Source of the DNA: Microvirga sp. VF16
GTDB taxonomy: Bacteria; Pseudomonadota; Alphaproteobacteria; Rhizobiales; Beijerinckiaceae
Assembly (NCBI RefSeq): GCF_016864375.1
Contig: NZ_CP069357.1
Location: 558,001 to 622,000 of the forward strand
Reading direction: 5' to 3'
Length of the DNA: 64,000 bases
Position numbers and translations under genes: made by a program. The notes beneath the pieces were generated by a model. That model made no database searches. It was not told the origin of the DNA and saw nothing but the letters and a program-made list of their open reading frames with translations. This document shows, in pieces, positions 26,052 to 36,111 of the stretch (the first letter of the stretch is position 1; each line of letters starts with the position of its first letter).

Positions 26052-27404
26052 ATGTCGGCCCGAGCTATCCTCGCCCTTCGTGGTGTCAACCAAGACAATG
26101 AACTCTATCGCGACTATGCCAATAAGGCCGATGGCGAAGGGGCTGTCATCACCTTCTCCTTCATGACTGCGCTGCCCGAAGGCAGCACCAGCAGCAGGAA
26201 GCAAGCAACGTTTTCGACCTACTCGGCTCAAGAGAAAGCCACTGTTTATGCGGCCCTCGGGTATATTTCCACGATCGCGAACGTAACCTTCGTTGAATCC
26301 GACGCAGCGAATTCACTGATTGCCTTTGGTCAGTACGACATGGAGGGCGATACTGTCGGCGCTGCTGACGCCATTTACTACAACAAGCCGTTAGGCCGCT
26401 TCGAACAAGCCCAGGTCTGGGCAGATAGCCTTATCAAATACAGCACCAAGGGCGGCCAAGGCATCCATACTATCCTGCACGAAGTCGGCCATGCTCTTGG
26501 ACTTCAGCATCCCTTCGAGGGTCCGTACGCGCTGAAGGGCAAGGAGCTTGCCTCGTCGGCGATGGGCTACTCCTACACCGGGCCCGACAACAAGTTGGGC
26601 GTCTATGACATCATGGCGCTCCAGGAGATCTATGGGACCCCACAGGTTCGCCTCGGCAACAACACCTACAAGCTGGGCAACGACAAGCTCATCTTAGATG
26701 CCGGCGGAGTCGATACCCTGGATGCCTCGGGTGCCAAGTACAAGGTGGCCATCAACCTCGGTGCTGGAGGCTGGAGCTACATCAACAAGAAGTCCAGCTC
26801 GCTGATCTCCGACGGCCAGGCCGTGATCGGTCAGTCGACCACCATCGAGAACGCAAAGGGCTCGAAGTACAACGACACCATCACCGGCAACTTAGAGAAC
26901 AATTCTCTCAAAGGCGGTGCCGGGAATGACAAGGTGTACGGCGGCGCTGGCGACGACAGGCTCTACGGAGACTCGGGCAACGATCTCCTTAGCGGCGGCG
27001 ACGGCATGGACTATCTGTCGGGCAGCACCGGCAACGATACCATCTGGGGTGGCGCCGGAGCCGACCGGCTCTACGGCGGATCTGGGAAGGACCAGTTCAA
27101 GTTCAACTCCTACGGAGACCTTGGCGACCTGAACTCGTTCGACCGGGTCTATGATTTCCGGAAAGACGACAAGATCAACTTCCGGAGCTTCGATGCCAAC
27201 GTTGATGTCGGGGGCCGTCAGAAGCTGACCTTCCTCGGCAACTCCTCTGGCGATTGGAAGCTGAACGCTCATAAGGCCGGTCAGTTCTACTACAACACCG
27301 TCTCGGACGCGCTCGTTATTGATTCCAATGGAGACGGTGCCGCCGATCACTATATCGGCGTAAAAGGCGTCACGTCGATGAAAGCCGCCTACTTCATGCT
27401 CTAA
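26052..27404 (+). CDS. Serralysin-like M10 metalloprotease with RTX repeats
   Basis: 450 residues. The metzincin zinc motif HEVGHALGLQHP spans 143-154, with a possible Met-turn near SAMGYSY. The C-terminal half has RTX calcium-binding nonapeptides (GGAGNDKVYGGAGDDRLYG and following copies, about residues 297-345) and an M10 C-terminal segment. There is no N-terminal signal peptide, as expected for a type I secretion substrate. No ABC exporter or membrane-fusion gene is in the window. The terminator after the gene makes it a single-gene unit. Confidence 0.88.
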   Translation: MSARAILALRGVNQDNELYRDYANKADGEGAVITFSFMTALPEGSTSSRKQATFSTYSAQEKATVYAALGYISTIANVTFVESDAANSLIAFGQYDMEGDTVGAADAIYYNKPLGRFEQAQVWADSLIKYSTKGGQGIHTILHEVGHALGLQHPFEGPYALKGKELASSAMGYSYTGPDNKLGVYDIMALQEIYGTPQVRLGNNTYKLGNDKLILDAGGVDTLDASGAKYKVAINLGAGGWSYINKKSSSLISDGQAVIGQSTTIENAKGSKYNDTITGNLENNSLKGGAGNDKVYGGAGDDRLYGDSGNDLLSGGDGMDYLSGSTGNDTIWGGAGADRLYGGSGKDQFKFNSYGDLGDLNSFDRVYDFRKDDKINFRSFDANVDVGGRQKLTFLGNSSGDWKLNAHKAGQFYYNTVSDALVIDSNGDGAADHYIGVKGVTSMKAAYFML

Positions 27405-27409
27405 CCCAA

Positions 27410-27437
27410 GAGGGAGGCCAGTCAGGCCTCTCTTTTT
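27410..27437 (+). terminator. Rho-independent terminator
   Basis: GAGGGAGGCC/GGCCTCTC stem with a 5-base loop followed by TTTTTT, directly after the protease gene. Confidence 0.85.
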
Positions 27438-27474
27438 TGTTTCGGGCAGATGAAGTTAGGAGTTCGCGAAACCG

Positions 27475-27711
27475 ATGCCGACCCTTCGAGAATATATCAC
27501 TGAAATGGAAGCCCGCCGGAAGCGGCTCAAGGAAGCCGAAGATCGCGGCTGGCACGATTGCATTCCGAGCGAACGCGAGACCGTCGCCGAATTCGAGCAC
27601 GTTCTCATGAATGCAATTGGGAATAACTATGATCGCCTCGTCGACATCGCCGGCGAACTGGATCTTGGGCCGCTGCCGCCTGGGATTTCGCTGGCCTACA
27701 GCAGGGATTGA
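27475..27711 (+). CDS. Small hypothetical protein, 78 aa
   Basis: 78 residues, amphipathic and charged (LREYITEMEARRKRLKEAED), mostly helical. No recognised domain. Position between two terminators or leaders suggests its own unit. Confidence 0.5.
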   Translation: MPTLREYITEMEARRKRLKEAEDRGWHDCIPSERETVAEFEHVLMNAIGNNYDRLVDIAGELDLGPLPPGISLAYSRD

Positions 27712-27894
27712 AAAATCATCTTCCGACAGTGGCCAGGGGTGACGGTACATCCGCGCCACCCCTTAACCACGTCAGCCGAGTGCCCCACATCCCGGTTGCT
27801 GCCTTGATATCGCCAGTATGGTTAACATTTGGTTAACCCGAAGCATTCAAATCGGAAAATCCGTCTTTAATTCCTCCGCGAAGCTTGGCAATTT

Positions 27895-27915
27895 GGGTCA
27901 GCAAGATCCCCAAAA
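27895..27915 (+). promoter_or_regulatory. Leader motif GGGT...ATCCCCAAAA
   Basis: GGGTCAGCAAGATCCCCAAAA matches the leader motif. A stem CCGTTCG/CGAACGG (27936-27956) lies between it and the phosphatase start at 27998. Confidence 0.6.
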
Positions 27916-27997
27916 AGGTAAATGTTCAAGAGCGCCCGTTCGCAACCTACGAACGGCAAAGCTTTAGGTGCCGAAGAGCGCCTGGAAGGAGTTCGAA

Positions 27998-28918
27998 TTG
28001 CGCTTTGATATTGTCGCCGACATCCATGGACACGCCTCCAAGCTTACGGCCCTCCTGTCCAAGCTTGGCTATAAGCTCAAGAACGGCACCTGGCAGCATC
28101 AGGATCGCACCCTGATCAGCGTCGGCGACCTGATCGACCGCGGCCCAGAGCAAATCGAAACGGTTCGCATTCTCCGTCGCATGAGAGACGAAGGCTTTGC
28201 TCTGGTGACGATGGGCAACCATGAGCACAATGCCATCGGTTGGTTCCTGACCGATCCAGATGTTCCCTCCCGTCCGCTTCGGGCTCACAGTGCCAAGAAC
28301 CGAGCCCAGCATCGGGCGTTCCTAGAAGCCGTCGGCGAAGGCTCTCCCCTCCATAAGGAACTGGTCGACTGGTTCACGACGCTCCCACTCTGGTGGGAAA
28401 CCGATGGCCTTCGAATCATTCATGCTTGCTGGCACTCCCGCGAGATTGCCGTGATGCGGGATTTCGTGCGCGATGACGCCTCGCTCACCCACGACGGGAT
28501 CTATGCGTCCTTTGCCAAAGGACATCCGGCGCACAATGCCGTCGAAATTCTCCTCAAGGGGCTCGAGATCGCCCTGCCCCCAGGTGTTTCGTTCTTCGAC
28601 AAGGACGGTCATGAGCGGACCAACACGCGCATCCGCTGGTGGGACGACGCTGCCACTACCTACAAGACCGCTGCTCTGGTGGATCCGGAAACGACGGCTC
28701 TGCTGCCGGACATCGAACTCGGCCCGACCGACCGACTAGCGTACGACCACTCAGCTCCGGTCCTTTTTGGCCACTACTGGCTTCAGGGTGAGCCAATCCT
28801 GACCGACCGGCGCCGGCTCTGCCTGGACTACTCCGTGGCCAAGGGCGGCCATCTCGCCGCGTACCAGTGGGATGGCGAGACGGAGCTCGATCCCAGCAAG
28901 TTAGTGTACGTCAGCTGA
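27998..28918 (+). CDS. PPP-type metallophosphatase (TTG start)
   Basis: 306 residues from TTG at 27998, chosen because AAGGAG lies at 27986-27991 and the protein then begins MRFDIVADIHGH, the usual family start; a GTG at 27968 is in frame but less likely. Motifs: DIHGH, VGDLIDRGP, MGNHEHN, HACWHS and a C-terminal FGHYW. This resembles PrpE/ApaH-like serine-threonine or dinucleotide phosphatases; the substrate is not determined by sequence. Confidence 0.85.
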   Translation: MRFDIVADIHGHASKLTALLSKLGYKLKNGTWQHQDRTLISVGDLIDRGPEQIETVRILRRMRDEGFALVTMGNHEHNAIGWFLTDPDVPSRPLRAHSAKNRAQHRAFLEAVGEGSPLHKELVDWFTTLPLWWETDGLRIIHACWHSREIAVMRDFVRDDASLTHDGIYASFAKGHPAHNAVEILLKGLEIALPPGVSFFDKDGHERTNTRIRWWDDAATTYKTAALVDPETTALLPDIELGPTDRLAYDHSAPVLFGHYWLQGEPILTDRRRLCLDYSVAKGGHLAAYQWDGETELDPSKLVYVS

Positions 28919-29270
28919 CCAAGGACGCAAGTCTGCAACTGTAGACTTGCGTCGCCTCGTTAGCTGAAGGGCTCTAAGCCCTGATCACATGTTTTCGGTT
29001 CGGCCGTAGGATTAACCCTTGTGCCGATTTTCCCTTAGGCTGATTGTGGGTCGAGTGAATCCGAATTAAACAGCAGACAAGCGAAACTTCTTGATTTGAG
29101 TTTCACATGGCGGATTGGAAGCTCACTCGTTTGAGCCCGATCCAAAGGCATGATGCCGCCCCGCCATACCGGTGCGAACCCGGTATATTGGACACCATCG
29201 CCATATTTGATCGATTTCGAGTTCAGCCGCTTGTTGGCAGCTGCAGCTCGAAGGTTGATGCGGGCATCAA
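28919..29270. other. Intergenic region with two hairpins
   Basis: GACGCAAGTCT/AGACTTGCGTC (28924-28953) is a perfect 11-bp stem that may terminate the phosphatase gene, though without a T run. ATACCGG/CCGGTAT (29166-29186) lies further on. No c-di-GMP riboswitch sequence was recognised ahead of the GGDEF-EAL gene. Confidence 0.45.
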
Positions 29271-30920
29271 ATGCTAATGATTGATGAATTTGTTTTCACA
29301 GAGCGATCCGCTCTCCTGATCGCAATGGGGCTCGCGACCCTCGTCGTTGCGTGCCTCACGAGCGTTCACCAATGGACACAGGCGCGCAAAGCCCGCGGCC
29401 TCTCGCGTATTGTTCTGGGAGGCATATCCGTTTCATCAGGTCTGTTCGCCATCTGGTCAACCTATTGGGTTGGCAACCGGGTGTTATTGCCTGCTCCTCC
29501 AGAAGGCTTCGGCATCAACCCGACCCTGTTAACCTACATTGCAGGCGTCGTTCTGACGGGGATCGGTGCCGGTATGAGCATCCGTGACCGTTGGAATCGC
29601 ACACGGGATCTCGTTACAGGCCTCGAGAACCGGGCCAACTTCATCGACAGGCTTGATCGTGAGATCACCGCCCACCAGGCCAGGAGCCAGAAACTGGCAA
29701 TCCTCTGCCTTGATATCGATGGGTTCAAGAACATCAACGATCTCTATGGGCACACCACCGGCGATCATGCCCTTCGTGAGGTTGCAGGTAAGCTCTCTGC
29801 AACACTAAGCCGTGGCCAAACCCTTGCACGCCTTGGTGGCGATGAGTTCGCAATCCTGATGCCCAATATTGAGAGCCCGACGGAGGTCAGGCTCCTGGTC
29901 GAGCGGCTGCAAAGGAACGTCTTCACCGGCACCAACGAAATCGGCCTTCCTGGATCGATTTCCGTTAGTGTCGGCATCGCCATGTATCCATCGGATGCCA
30001 GCGATCGCGCCGAATTGTTGACCTATGCCGACACGGCTCTCCATCGCGCCAAGGACGAAGAGAGCGGATCCTGCCGGTTTTTCGACCCCGCTATGGGCCA
30101 ACAGCTTCGCGAGCGCCGGACCATCGAAGAGGAGTTGCAAAAGGCGATCCAAGATGGTCAGTTTCATCTCGTCTACCAACCTCAGGCCAAAATCCGGACT
30201 GGCGAGGTCACGGGCTTCGAGGCTCTGTCGCGCTGGACCCACCCCATCCGCGGAGATGTCTCCCCCGGATTGTTCATCCCGATTGCCGAGGAAAGCAGCT
30301 TCATCCTCACTCTCGGTGAATGGGTTTTACGCAGTGCCTGCCAGGAAGCCGCAACCTGGAAGCGGCCTCTCACCGTGGCGGTCAATGTTTCTGCGCGCCA
30401 GCTGATCGATACCGGATTGGCCGATTTGGTTAGCAACGTCCTGGCGGAGACAAATCTCCCGCCCGGCCGGCTTGAGATTGAGGTGACAGAAACCGCGCTC
30501 ATCAGCGATCCGAACCGGGCATTGGAGACTCTCAACAGGCTCAAAGCCCTCGGCGTCTCTATCGCCATGGACGATTTCGGAACCGGCTACTCCTCCCTTT
30601 CGAACGTGCGGGAGTTTCCGCTCGACAAGATCAAAATTGATCGGTCGTTCATTAAGGCGGTTCACGCCAATAAGCAGGCCGCGTCGATCGTTCGCGCCGT
30701 GCGCCTCCTGTGCGACGGCTTGGGTCTGCCCGTCATCGCCGAAGGAGTCGAGACGGCAGACGAACTTAACTTTCTGATCAAGGAAGGGTTCACTGACGCT
30801 CAAGGCTACTTCCTCGGCGCTCCAGTCCCAGCAAGTGAGATCGCCACGTCGGCCTATGACAATGTCATCCCGCTACCGACCACTCGGGTTCGGCTTCTCA
30901 GCGAGGTGGCGGTCCAATGA
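29271..30920 (+). CDS. GGDEF-EAL c-di-GMP protein, membrane-bound
   Basis: 549 residues. Two or three N-terminal membrane segments (about residues 10-100), then a GGDEF domain with an intact ARLGGDEFAIL and an EAL domain with GFEALSRW and DDFGTGYSSL. Both active-site signatures are intact, so it may synthesise and/or degrade cyclic di-GMP. The stop overlaps the start of the next GGDEF gene (ATGA), so the two are co-translated. Confidence 0.92.
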   Translation: MLMIDEFVFTERSALLIAMGLATLVVACLTSVHQWTQARKARGLSRIVLGGISVSSGLFAIWSTYWVGNRVLLPAPPEGFGINPTLLTYIAGVVLTGIGAGMSIRDRWNRTRDLVTGLENRANFIDRLDREITAHQARSQKLAILCLDIDGFKNINDLYGHTTGDHALREVAGKLSATLSRGQTLARLGGDEFAILMPNIESPTEVRLLVERLQRNVFTGTNEIGLPGSISVSVGIAMYPSDASDRAELLTYADTALHRAKDEESGSCRFFDPAMGQQLRERRTIEEELQKAIQDGQFHLVYQPQAKIRTGEVTGFEALSRWTHPIRGDVSPGLFIPIAEESSFILTLGEWVLRSACQEAATWKRPLTVAVNVSARQLIDTGLADLVSNVLAETNLPPGRLEIEVTETALISDPNRALETLNRLKALGVSIAMDDFGTGYSSLSNVREFPLDKIKIDRSFIKAVHANKQAASIVRAVRLLCDGLGLPVIAEGVETADELNFLIKEGFTDAQGYFLGAPVPASEIATSAYDNVIPLPTTRVRLLSEVAVQ

Positions 30921-32149
30921 TCCCCATGCTGTTGACATCCGCCAAATCGATGGGACGTGCATTTCCCAGCCGAGCACGCTCTATCAGCCGGTTGAAGATC
31001 GTTCTCGTGGTGCTCGCAGCCTGCTTTGTTGTCGCGGCCGCGTACCTGTCCTGGCTCATTGCCAAACAACAGGACGACCTGGCTCGGGTTTCGCGATTGG
31101 ATGTGGCATGGGTCGCCAATAAGGCCGAGTCGGAATTCTTCCGCCTTCAGCACACTCTTCTTGCCTACCGGACAGGTCAGGGTGGCATTACCGCCGACGA
31201 TGTCGTTCTCAGGTTCGAAATCATCCAAAGCCGCTTCAACATGTTGCAGGAGGGCGACTTTGGCGCCTTCATCTCCAGTCAAGAAGGGACGAAGCAAGCG
31301 GCCGAACACCTGAATCATATCCGTACGGCCGCAGAGCCATTCATATCCCGGATCGAGACTCCGGGAGCGGCCGATCAGGCTGCGGCAATCCTTGAGCCGG
31401 TCGCAACGCTCTTGCCGTCGCTTGTGGGCATGGCAAACCAGTATGTGGCCGATCTCATCACCCAGAATCATGCATCTCTGACGAATTTGCACCGAGCTTT
31501 CACGATCATGATGATCGGAATGATCGCATGCGGGTTCGGTCTGATTGCGTTCATGAAGCGCCAGAACGACCTTCTGGAGGGGGCCCATGACGAGGTTCAG
31601 GAGCTCGCCAAGAACCTAGCCCACCTTGCCCATCATGACGCCCTGACAGGCTTGGCCAACCGCGTACTCTTCCGCCAGAGCCTGGAAGGTGACCTAGACA
31701 CTCTACGCAGCAAGGGCCAGCCTTTAACCGTTCTGTATCTCGATCTGGACGGTTTCAAACAGGTCAATGACAAGCTGGGACACGCTGCTGGCGATGACGT
31801 GCTTCGGATCGTCGCAAAGCGTCTTCAGCATTCAATCAGATCTGGCGACATACTCGCCCGGCTTGGTGGCGACGAGTTCGCCGTACTGCTCCGGGATCCT
31901 GCTTCAGTGGAGATTGCGGAAAGCGTCTCACAACGCATCATTACCGCCATCAGCGCTCCGATCAGACTGGATCGTCAGGAGGTCATGATCGGAACCAGTA
32001 TCGGGATATTTATGGCCAAGGAACGTGGGCTTACCCGAGACGAGATCATGCGAGGCGCCGACAAAGCCTTGTACCAGGCGAAGTCCGAAGGCAGAGGCCG
32101 ATATCGTGTCTTCGACATCGTCTCTGTCCCCGATCAAAAGGTCGCCTAA
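30917..32149 (+). CDS. Membrane diguanylate cyclase (GGDEF)
   Basis: 410 residues. A transmembrane segment near residues 26-47, a periplasmic helical sensor region, a second membrane segment near 195-213, then a GGDEF domain with ARLGGDEFAVLL. No EAL domain. Predicted to make cyclic di-GMP in response to a periplasmic signal. Overlaps the upstream GGDEF-EAL gene by four bases. Confidence 0.92.
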   Translation: MIPMLLTSAKSMGRAFPSRARSISRLKIVLVVLAACFVVAAAYLSWLIAKQQDDLARVSRLDVAWVANKAESEFFRLQHTLLAYRTGQGGITADDVVLRFEIIQSRFNMLQEGDFGAFISSQEGTKQAAEHLNHIRTAAEPFISRIETPGAADQAAAILEPVATLLPSLVGMANQYVADLITQNHASLTNLHRAFTIMMIGMIACGFGLIAFMKRQNDLLEGAHDEVQELAKNLAHLAHHDALTGLANRVLFRQSLEGDLDTLRSKGQPLTVLYLDLDGFKQVNDKLGHAAGDDVLRIVAKRLQHSIRSGDILARLGGDEFAVLLRDPASVEIAESVSQRIITAISAPIRLDRQEVMIGTSIGIFMAKERGLTRDEIMRGADKALYQAKSEGRGRYRVFDIVSVPDQKVA

Positions 32150-32152
32150 GAA

Positions 32153-32180
32153 AAAGGCCGGTCATAAGACCGGCCTTTCC
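32153..32180. terminator. Bidirectional terminator
   Basis: AAAGGCCGGTC/GACCGGCCTTT, an 11-bp stem with ATAA loop and A/T runs on both sides, shared by the GGDEF gene and the convergent recA. Confidence 0.88.
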
Positions 32181-32182
32181 AA

Positions 32183-33226
<1,044 letters not shown>

Positions 33227-33291
33227 AAGGGCTCCGCACGTGAGATTTTTTGGATGGACACAAGCCTACTTGGAACCGTGCCGAAAGACCA

Positions 33292-33306
33292 GAACAAATA
33301 GGGAAC
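33292..33306 (-). promoter_or_regulatory. LexA (SOS) box upstream of recA
   Basis: GAAC-AAATAGG-GAAC on the plus strand, i.e. GTTC-N7-GTTC toward recA, 66 bases before its start. Confidence 0.82.
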
Positions 33307-33372
33307 TGCGCCACTTTGTCGGGGACAAAGCTTGGCCGGACCCACGCGTGTCCTGCGGCCAACCGGCCGAAT

Positions 33373-34521
33373 TCAGAGCGCCAGGGATAGCTGTGGGGTT
33401 TCGGATTCCTCGTCCGTATTGAGGGTGGACAAGGACACCCCCAGGAGACGAACCGCCTTCGCGAAGGGGATTAAACCAGACAGCAGATCGAATGAGGTGG
33501 CCTCAAGCTCCGCCCTGCCCTCCACCAGTCCTGGCAGGGTTCGGCTACGGGTTATCTGGTGGAAGTCCGCATACTTGACCTTGAGCGTCACCGTACGGCC
33601 CCTCACCCCGGTCTGATCGCAATGGCGCCAGACCTTATCGATGATCGGCTGGAGCGCCGTTTTCATAGCCTCCAACTCAGTCAAATCGCTCGAGAATGTG
33701 TTCTCGGCGCCAACGGACTTCCGGATCCGGTCTGGGCGCACCGGGCGATGGTCGACCCCTCTGGCAAGCCAGTAATAGTAGCTCCCCGCCTTGCCGAACC
33801 GCTCCTGCAGAAACTCCAGCGACCGCCCCTTCAGGTCTAGCCCGGTGAAAATGCCGAGCCTGTTGAACTTCGCAGCCGTCGCAGGGCCGATCCCGTGAAA
33901 CTTCTGGATCGGGAGCTGCTCCATGAACGCTGGTCCCATCTCGGGCGTGATGACGAACATACCGTTCGGCTTGCGCTGGTCTGAGGCCATTTTCGCAAGG
34001 AATTTCATGTAGCTGACCCCAACTGAGGCAGTCAGACCCGTCTCCTGGAAGATCTTAGCCCTGAGCTCCCTCGCAACCTGCGTAGCGTAGGGGATGCCCT
34101 TCAGGTTCTCGGTGACATCGAGATATGCCTCATCCAGCGAGAGAGGCTCCACTAGGGGCGTATACTCATGAAAGATCTCGCGGATCTGCAGCGACACCTG
34201 CTTGTAGACGTCAAAGCGTGGCTTCACGAAGATCAGATCGGGGCACTTACGGCGTGCTGTCACCGATGGCATTGCGGAATGGACCCCGAAGCGCCGAGCC
34301 TCATAACTAGCAGCCGCTACGACGCCCCGCTCTCTTGAGCCGCCCACCGCAACAGGCCTTCCTCGCAATTCAGGATTGTCTCTCTGCTCACAACTCGCGT
34401 AAAAGGCATCCATGTCACAATGTATCACTTTGCGGTCAGTGAACACCTCGTTGTGAGCGGCTTCCTTCGGCGTCTCGCGTGCAATGACTGGATCGAGGGT
34501 GATGTCCAACGTGGTCCCCAC
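33373..34521 (-). CDS. dinB: DNA polymerase IV (Y family)
   Basis: 382 residues. Catalytic residues are present: CDMDAFYASCE (first Asp) and SLDEAYLDVT (Asp-Glu pair), with the HhH region IGPATAAKFNRLGI and a little-finger domain. Unlike ImuB it should be an active translesion polymerase. It lies upstream of recA on the same strand. A partial SOS-like element (GTTC-N7-GTAC) lies near 34564-34578, in the opposite orientation. Confidence 0.93.
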   Translation of the reverse strand: MGTTLDITLDPVIARETPKEAAHNEVFTDRKVIHCDMDAFYASCEQRDNPELRGRPVAVGGSRERGVVAAASYEARRFGVHSAMPSVTARRKCPDLIFVKPRFDVYKQVSLQIREIFHEYTPLVEPLSLDEAYLDVTENLKGIPYATQVARELRAKIFQETGLTASVGVSYMKFLAKMASDQRKPNGMFVITPEMGPAFMEQLPIQKFHGIGPATAAKFNRLGIFTGLDLKGRSLEFLQERFGKAGSYYYWLARGVDHRPVRPDRIRKSVGAENTFSSDLTELEAMKTALQPIIDKVWRHCDQTGVRGRTVTLKVKYADFHQITRSRTLPGLVEGRAELEATSFDLLSGLIPFAKAVRLLGVSLSTLNTDEESETPQLSLAL

Positions 34522-34645
34522 GAATGGATACAGGCAATCTGATTACCTTAGTAATAGCATTTCCTGTTCTTCTTTTGTACTCCCCGCCCCAGATTTCCAC
34601 CTGTTTCCTGTGGGGCACCGGTTCTTGAGATCGTTTTCGATCAAT

Positions 34646-34653
34646 CCCCAAAA
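34646..34653 (+). promoter_or_regulatory. Leader motif core CCCCAAAA with preceding stem
   Basis: AATCCCCAAAATCAGGAG directly precedes the ATG at 34668. Upstream GATCG/CGATC forms a stem-loop adjacent to the motif in place of the GGGA half. Confidence 0.55.
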
Positions 34654-34667
34654 TCAGGAGCGTCCGA

Positions 34668-35141
34668 ATGTCCGCGGATAAGCATAAGGGCCTTGCGCTT
34701 CGCACAGCCTACCTCCGCCTCGCGGCCTCCCGCGGAGATGCCGGCTTTGCCGTGCAGGTCAAATGGGCCTACGCCGTCACTTCGTATGTCGAGGATCTTC
34801 TGAAACTCGAACATCTGCGCCGCACCAGGCAGCATGCCGGCGGCCGGAAAAGGGTCACCTGCATGGTGATCACGCCGAGCGGCGAAAAATGCCTCCACGA
34901 CATCCTCGCCCGCCGTGGGCAGAGCTTCGGGCCGATCTCCCTCATCCGCACCATCGACCCACGTAAGGTCCGCAAGGAGGAGCGGCGCAAACTCGCAGCT
35001 CAGGCTGCCGGATACACGAGCCACCGAGTCTACACCGGCATCCGCCATTTGGATGCTGCGCTGGCGGCTCGCCACATCGAGCGGATCAGACGGGCCCTCG
35101 CCCGTCCCGCCTCATCCCTCTCCACGCAAGCGATCGCCTGA
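34668..35141 (+). CDS. Hypothetical basic protein, possible winged helix
   Basis: 157 residues, Arg/Lys-rich. A segment VKWAYAVTSYVEDLLKLEHL followed by TCMVITPSGEKCL resembles a winged-helix core with a beta-wing, but this is a weak inference. Preceded by the leader motif and GGAG. The thermonuclease gene follows eight bases later, so they are probably one unit. Confidence 0.6.
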   Translation: MSADKHKGLALRTAYLRLAASRGDAGFAVQVKWAYAVTSYVEDLLKLEHLRRTRQHAGGRKRVTCMVITPSGEKCLHDILARRGQSFGPISLIRTIDPRKVRKEERRKLAAQAAGYTSHRVYTGIRHLDAALAARHIERIRRALARPASSLSTQAIA

Positions 35142-35149
35142 GGAGTTCC

Positions 35150-35548
35150 ATGAACCTTGCTGACCCCGCTGCGATTGCTCTCGTCGTCGTCTGCTTGTTG
35201 TGGGTTTGGATCCGGTACTCTGCAAAGCAGACCATCAATCCACGAAATCTCTGCGTAATCGACGGCGACACCGTATGGATTCTCGGGCCGGATCGATCCG
35301 TCTCAGAAAAGATCCGGCTCCAGAACGTAAATGCGCCCGAACTCCGGCGCCCCCGCTCCCGCAGGGAACTCAACAAAGCTGTTGCCGCGACTGAGTTCCT
35401 CCGGGATAGGGTCGAGCGGGCTCGCTCCGCCACGATCCGTAGGAGGGGCAAGGATCGATACGGGCGAACTCTCGCCCGTATCGCAATCGACGGCTCCGAT
35501 TTAGGCCATCTCCTTGTCCGCGCTGGCCATGCCAAACGCTGGACCTGA
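35150..35548 (+). CDS. Membrane-anchored thermonuclease (SNase-like)
   Basis: 132 residues. An N-terminal hydrophobic segment (residues 5-21) is followed by the SNase core: IDGDTVWI, IRLQNVNAPELRRP, then KDRYGRTLARI with the conserved Asp, Arg and Glu-like positions. The family cuts DNA and RNA with calcium. It is probably tethered on the outer face of the inner membrane. The first and second catalytic Args appear conserved. Confidence 0.82.
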   Translation: MNLADPAAIALVVVCLLWVWIRYSAKQTINPRNLCVIDGDTVWILGPDRSVSEKIRLQNVNAPELRRPRSRRELNKAVAATEFLRDRVERARSATIRRRGKDRYGRTLARIAIDGSDLGHLLVRAGHAKRWT

Positions 35549-35562
35549 CCCTTTTCGTTTCT

Positions 35563-36024
35563 CTAGGCTGCAGCGGAGCGACGGCCGGCCTTCTTTGCGG
35601 GCTTCTTCCCCTGGGCGCCAAGGCCCATGCTCTTGGCCATCTGGGAACGCTGCTGAGAATAGTTCGGGGCGACCATCGGATAGTCGTGGGGCAGACCCCA
35701 CTTGACGCGGTATTCCTCCGGCGTCAGGCCCACTCCCCTCAGGTGCCGCTTCAGGGTCCGATACTGGCGGCCATCCTCCAGGCTGATCAGATAGTCCGGC
35801 GTGATAGTCTTTTTGATCGGCAGCCGCGGTTGCAGGGGCTCTGCTGTCTTGATCTCCGCAGGACCGCTCTGGATCGTGGCAAACGCCTTGTGCACGTTCT
35901 CGATCAGCGTCGGAATGTCCTGCCGGACCAAGGAATTGTTCGCCACATAGGCAGTCACGACGTCTGCCGTCATCTGAAGGAGATCGTTGCTCGTTTTTGT
36001 GGTGGCGATTTCAGGGGTGTTCAT
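35563..36024 (-). CDS. MucR/Ros-family regulator lacking the zinc Cys
   Basis: 153 residues. The C-terminal DNA-binding region TPDYLISLEDGRQYRTLKRH then LTPEEYRVKWGLP is typical of MucR/Ros. The Cys of the usual CLEDG is Ser81 and the second zinc-side His after the RHL helix is missing, so it probably folds without zinc, as described for some Mesorhizobium homologues. The N-terminal ~50 residues should be the oligomerisation domain. MucR proteins silence genes and repress themselves. Confidence 0.9.
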   Translation of the reverse strand: MNTPEIATTKTSNDLLQMTADVVTAYVANNSLVRQDIPTLIENVHKAFATIQSGPAEIKTAEPLQPRLPIKKTITPDYLISLEDGRQYRTLKRHLRGVGLTPEEYRVKWGLPHDYPMVAPNYSQQRSQMAKSMGLGAQGKKPAKKAGRRSAAA

Positions 36025-36111
36025 AGAGATACTCTCTTCGGTTCTAAGCAGTCCGGAGGGTATAGGAGCGGTGGTTCAGATTGGACCACCTTCAAAGGGA
36101 TGCTCGGGTTG

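Noticed and set aside
28919..29270. c-di-GMP riboswitch before GGDEF-EAL
   Set aside because: No GEMM-type core sequence seen, only two plain stems.
34560..34580. SOS box for dinB
   Set aside because: GTTC-N7-GTAC has one mismatch and the opposite orientation to the gene; too weak to call.
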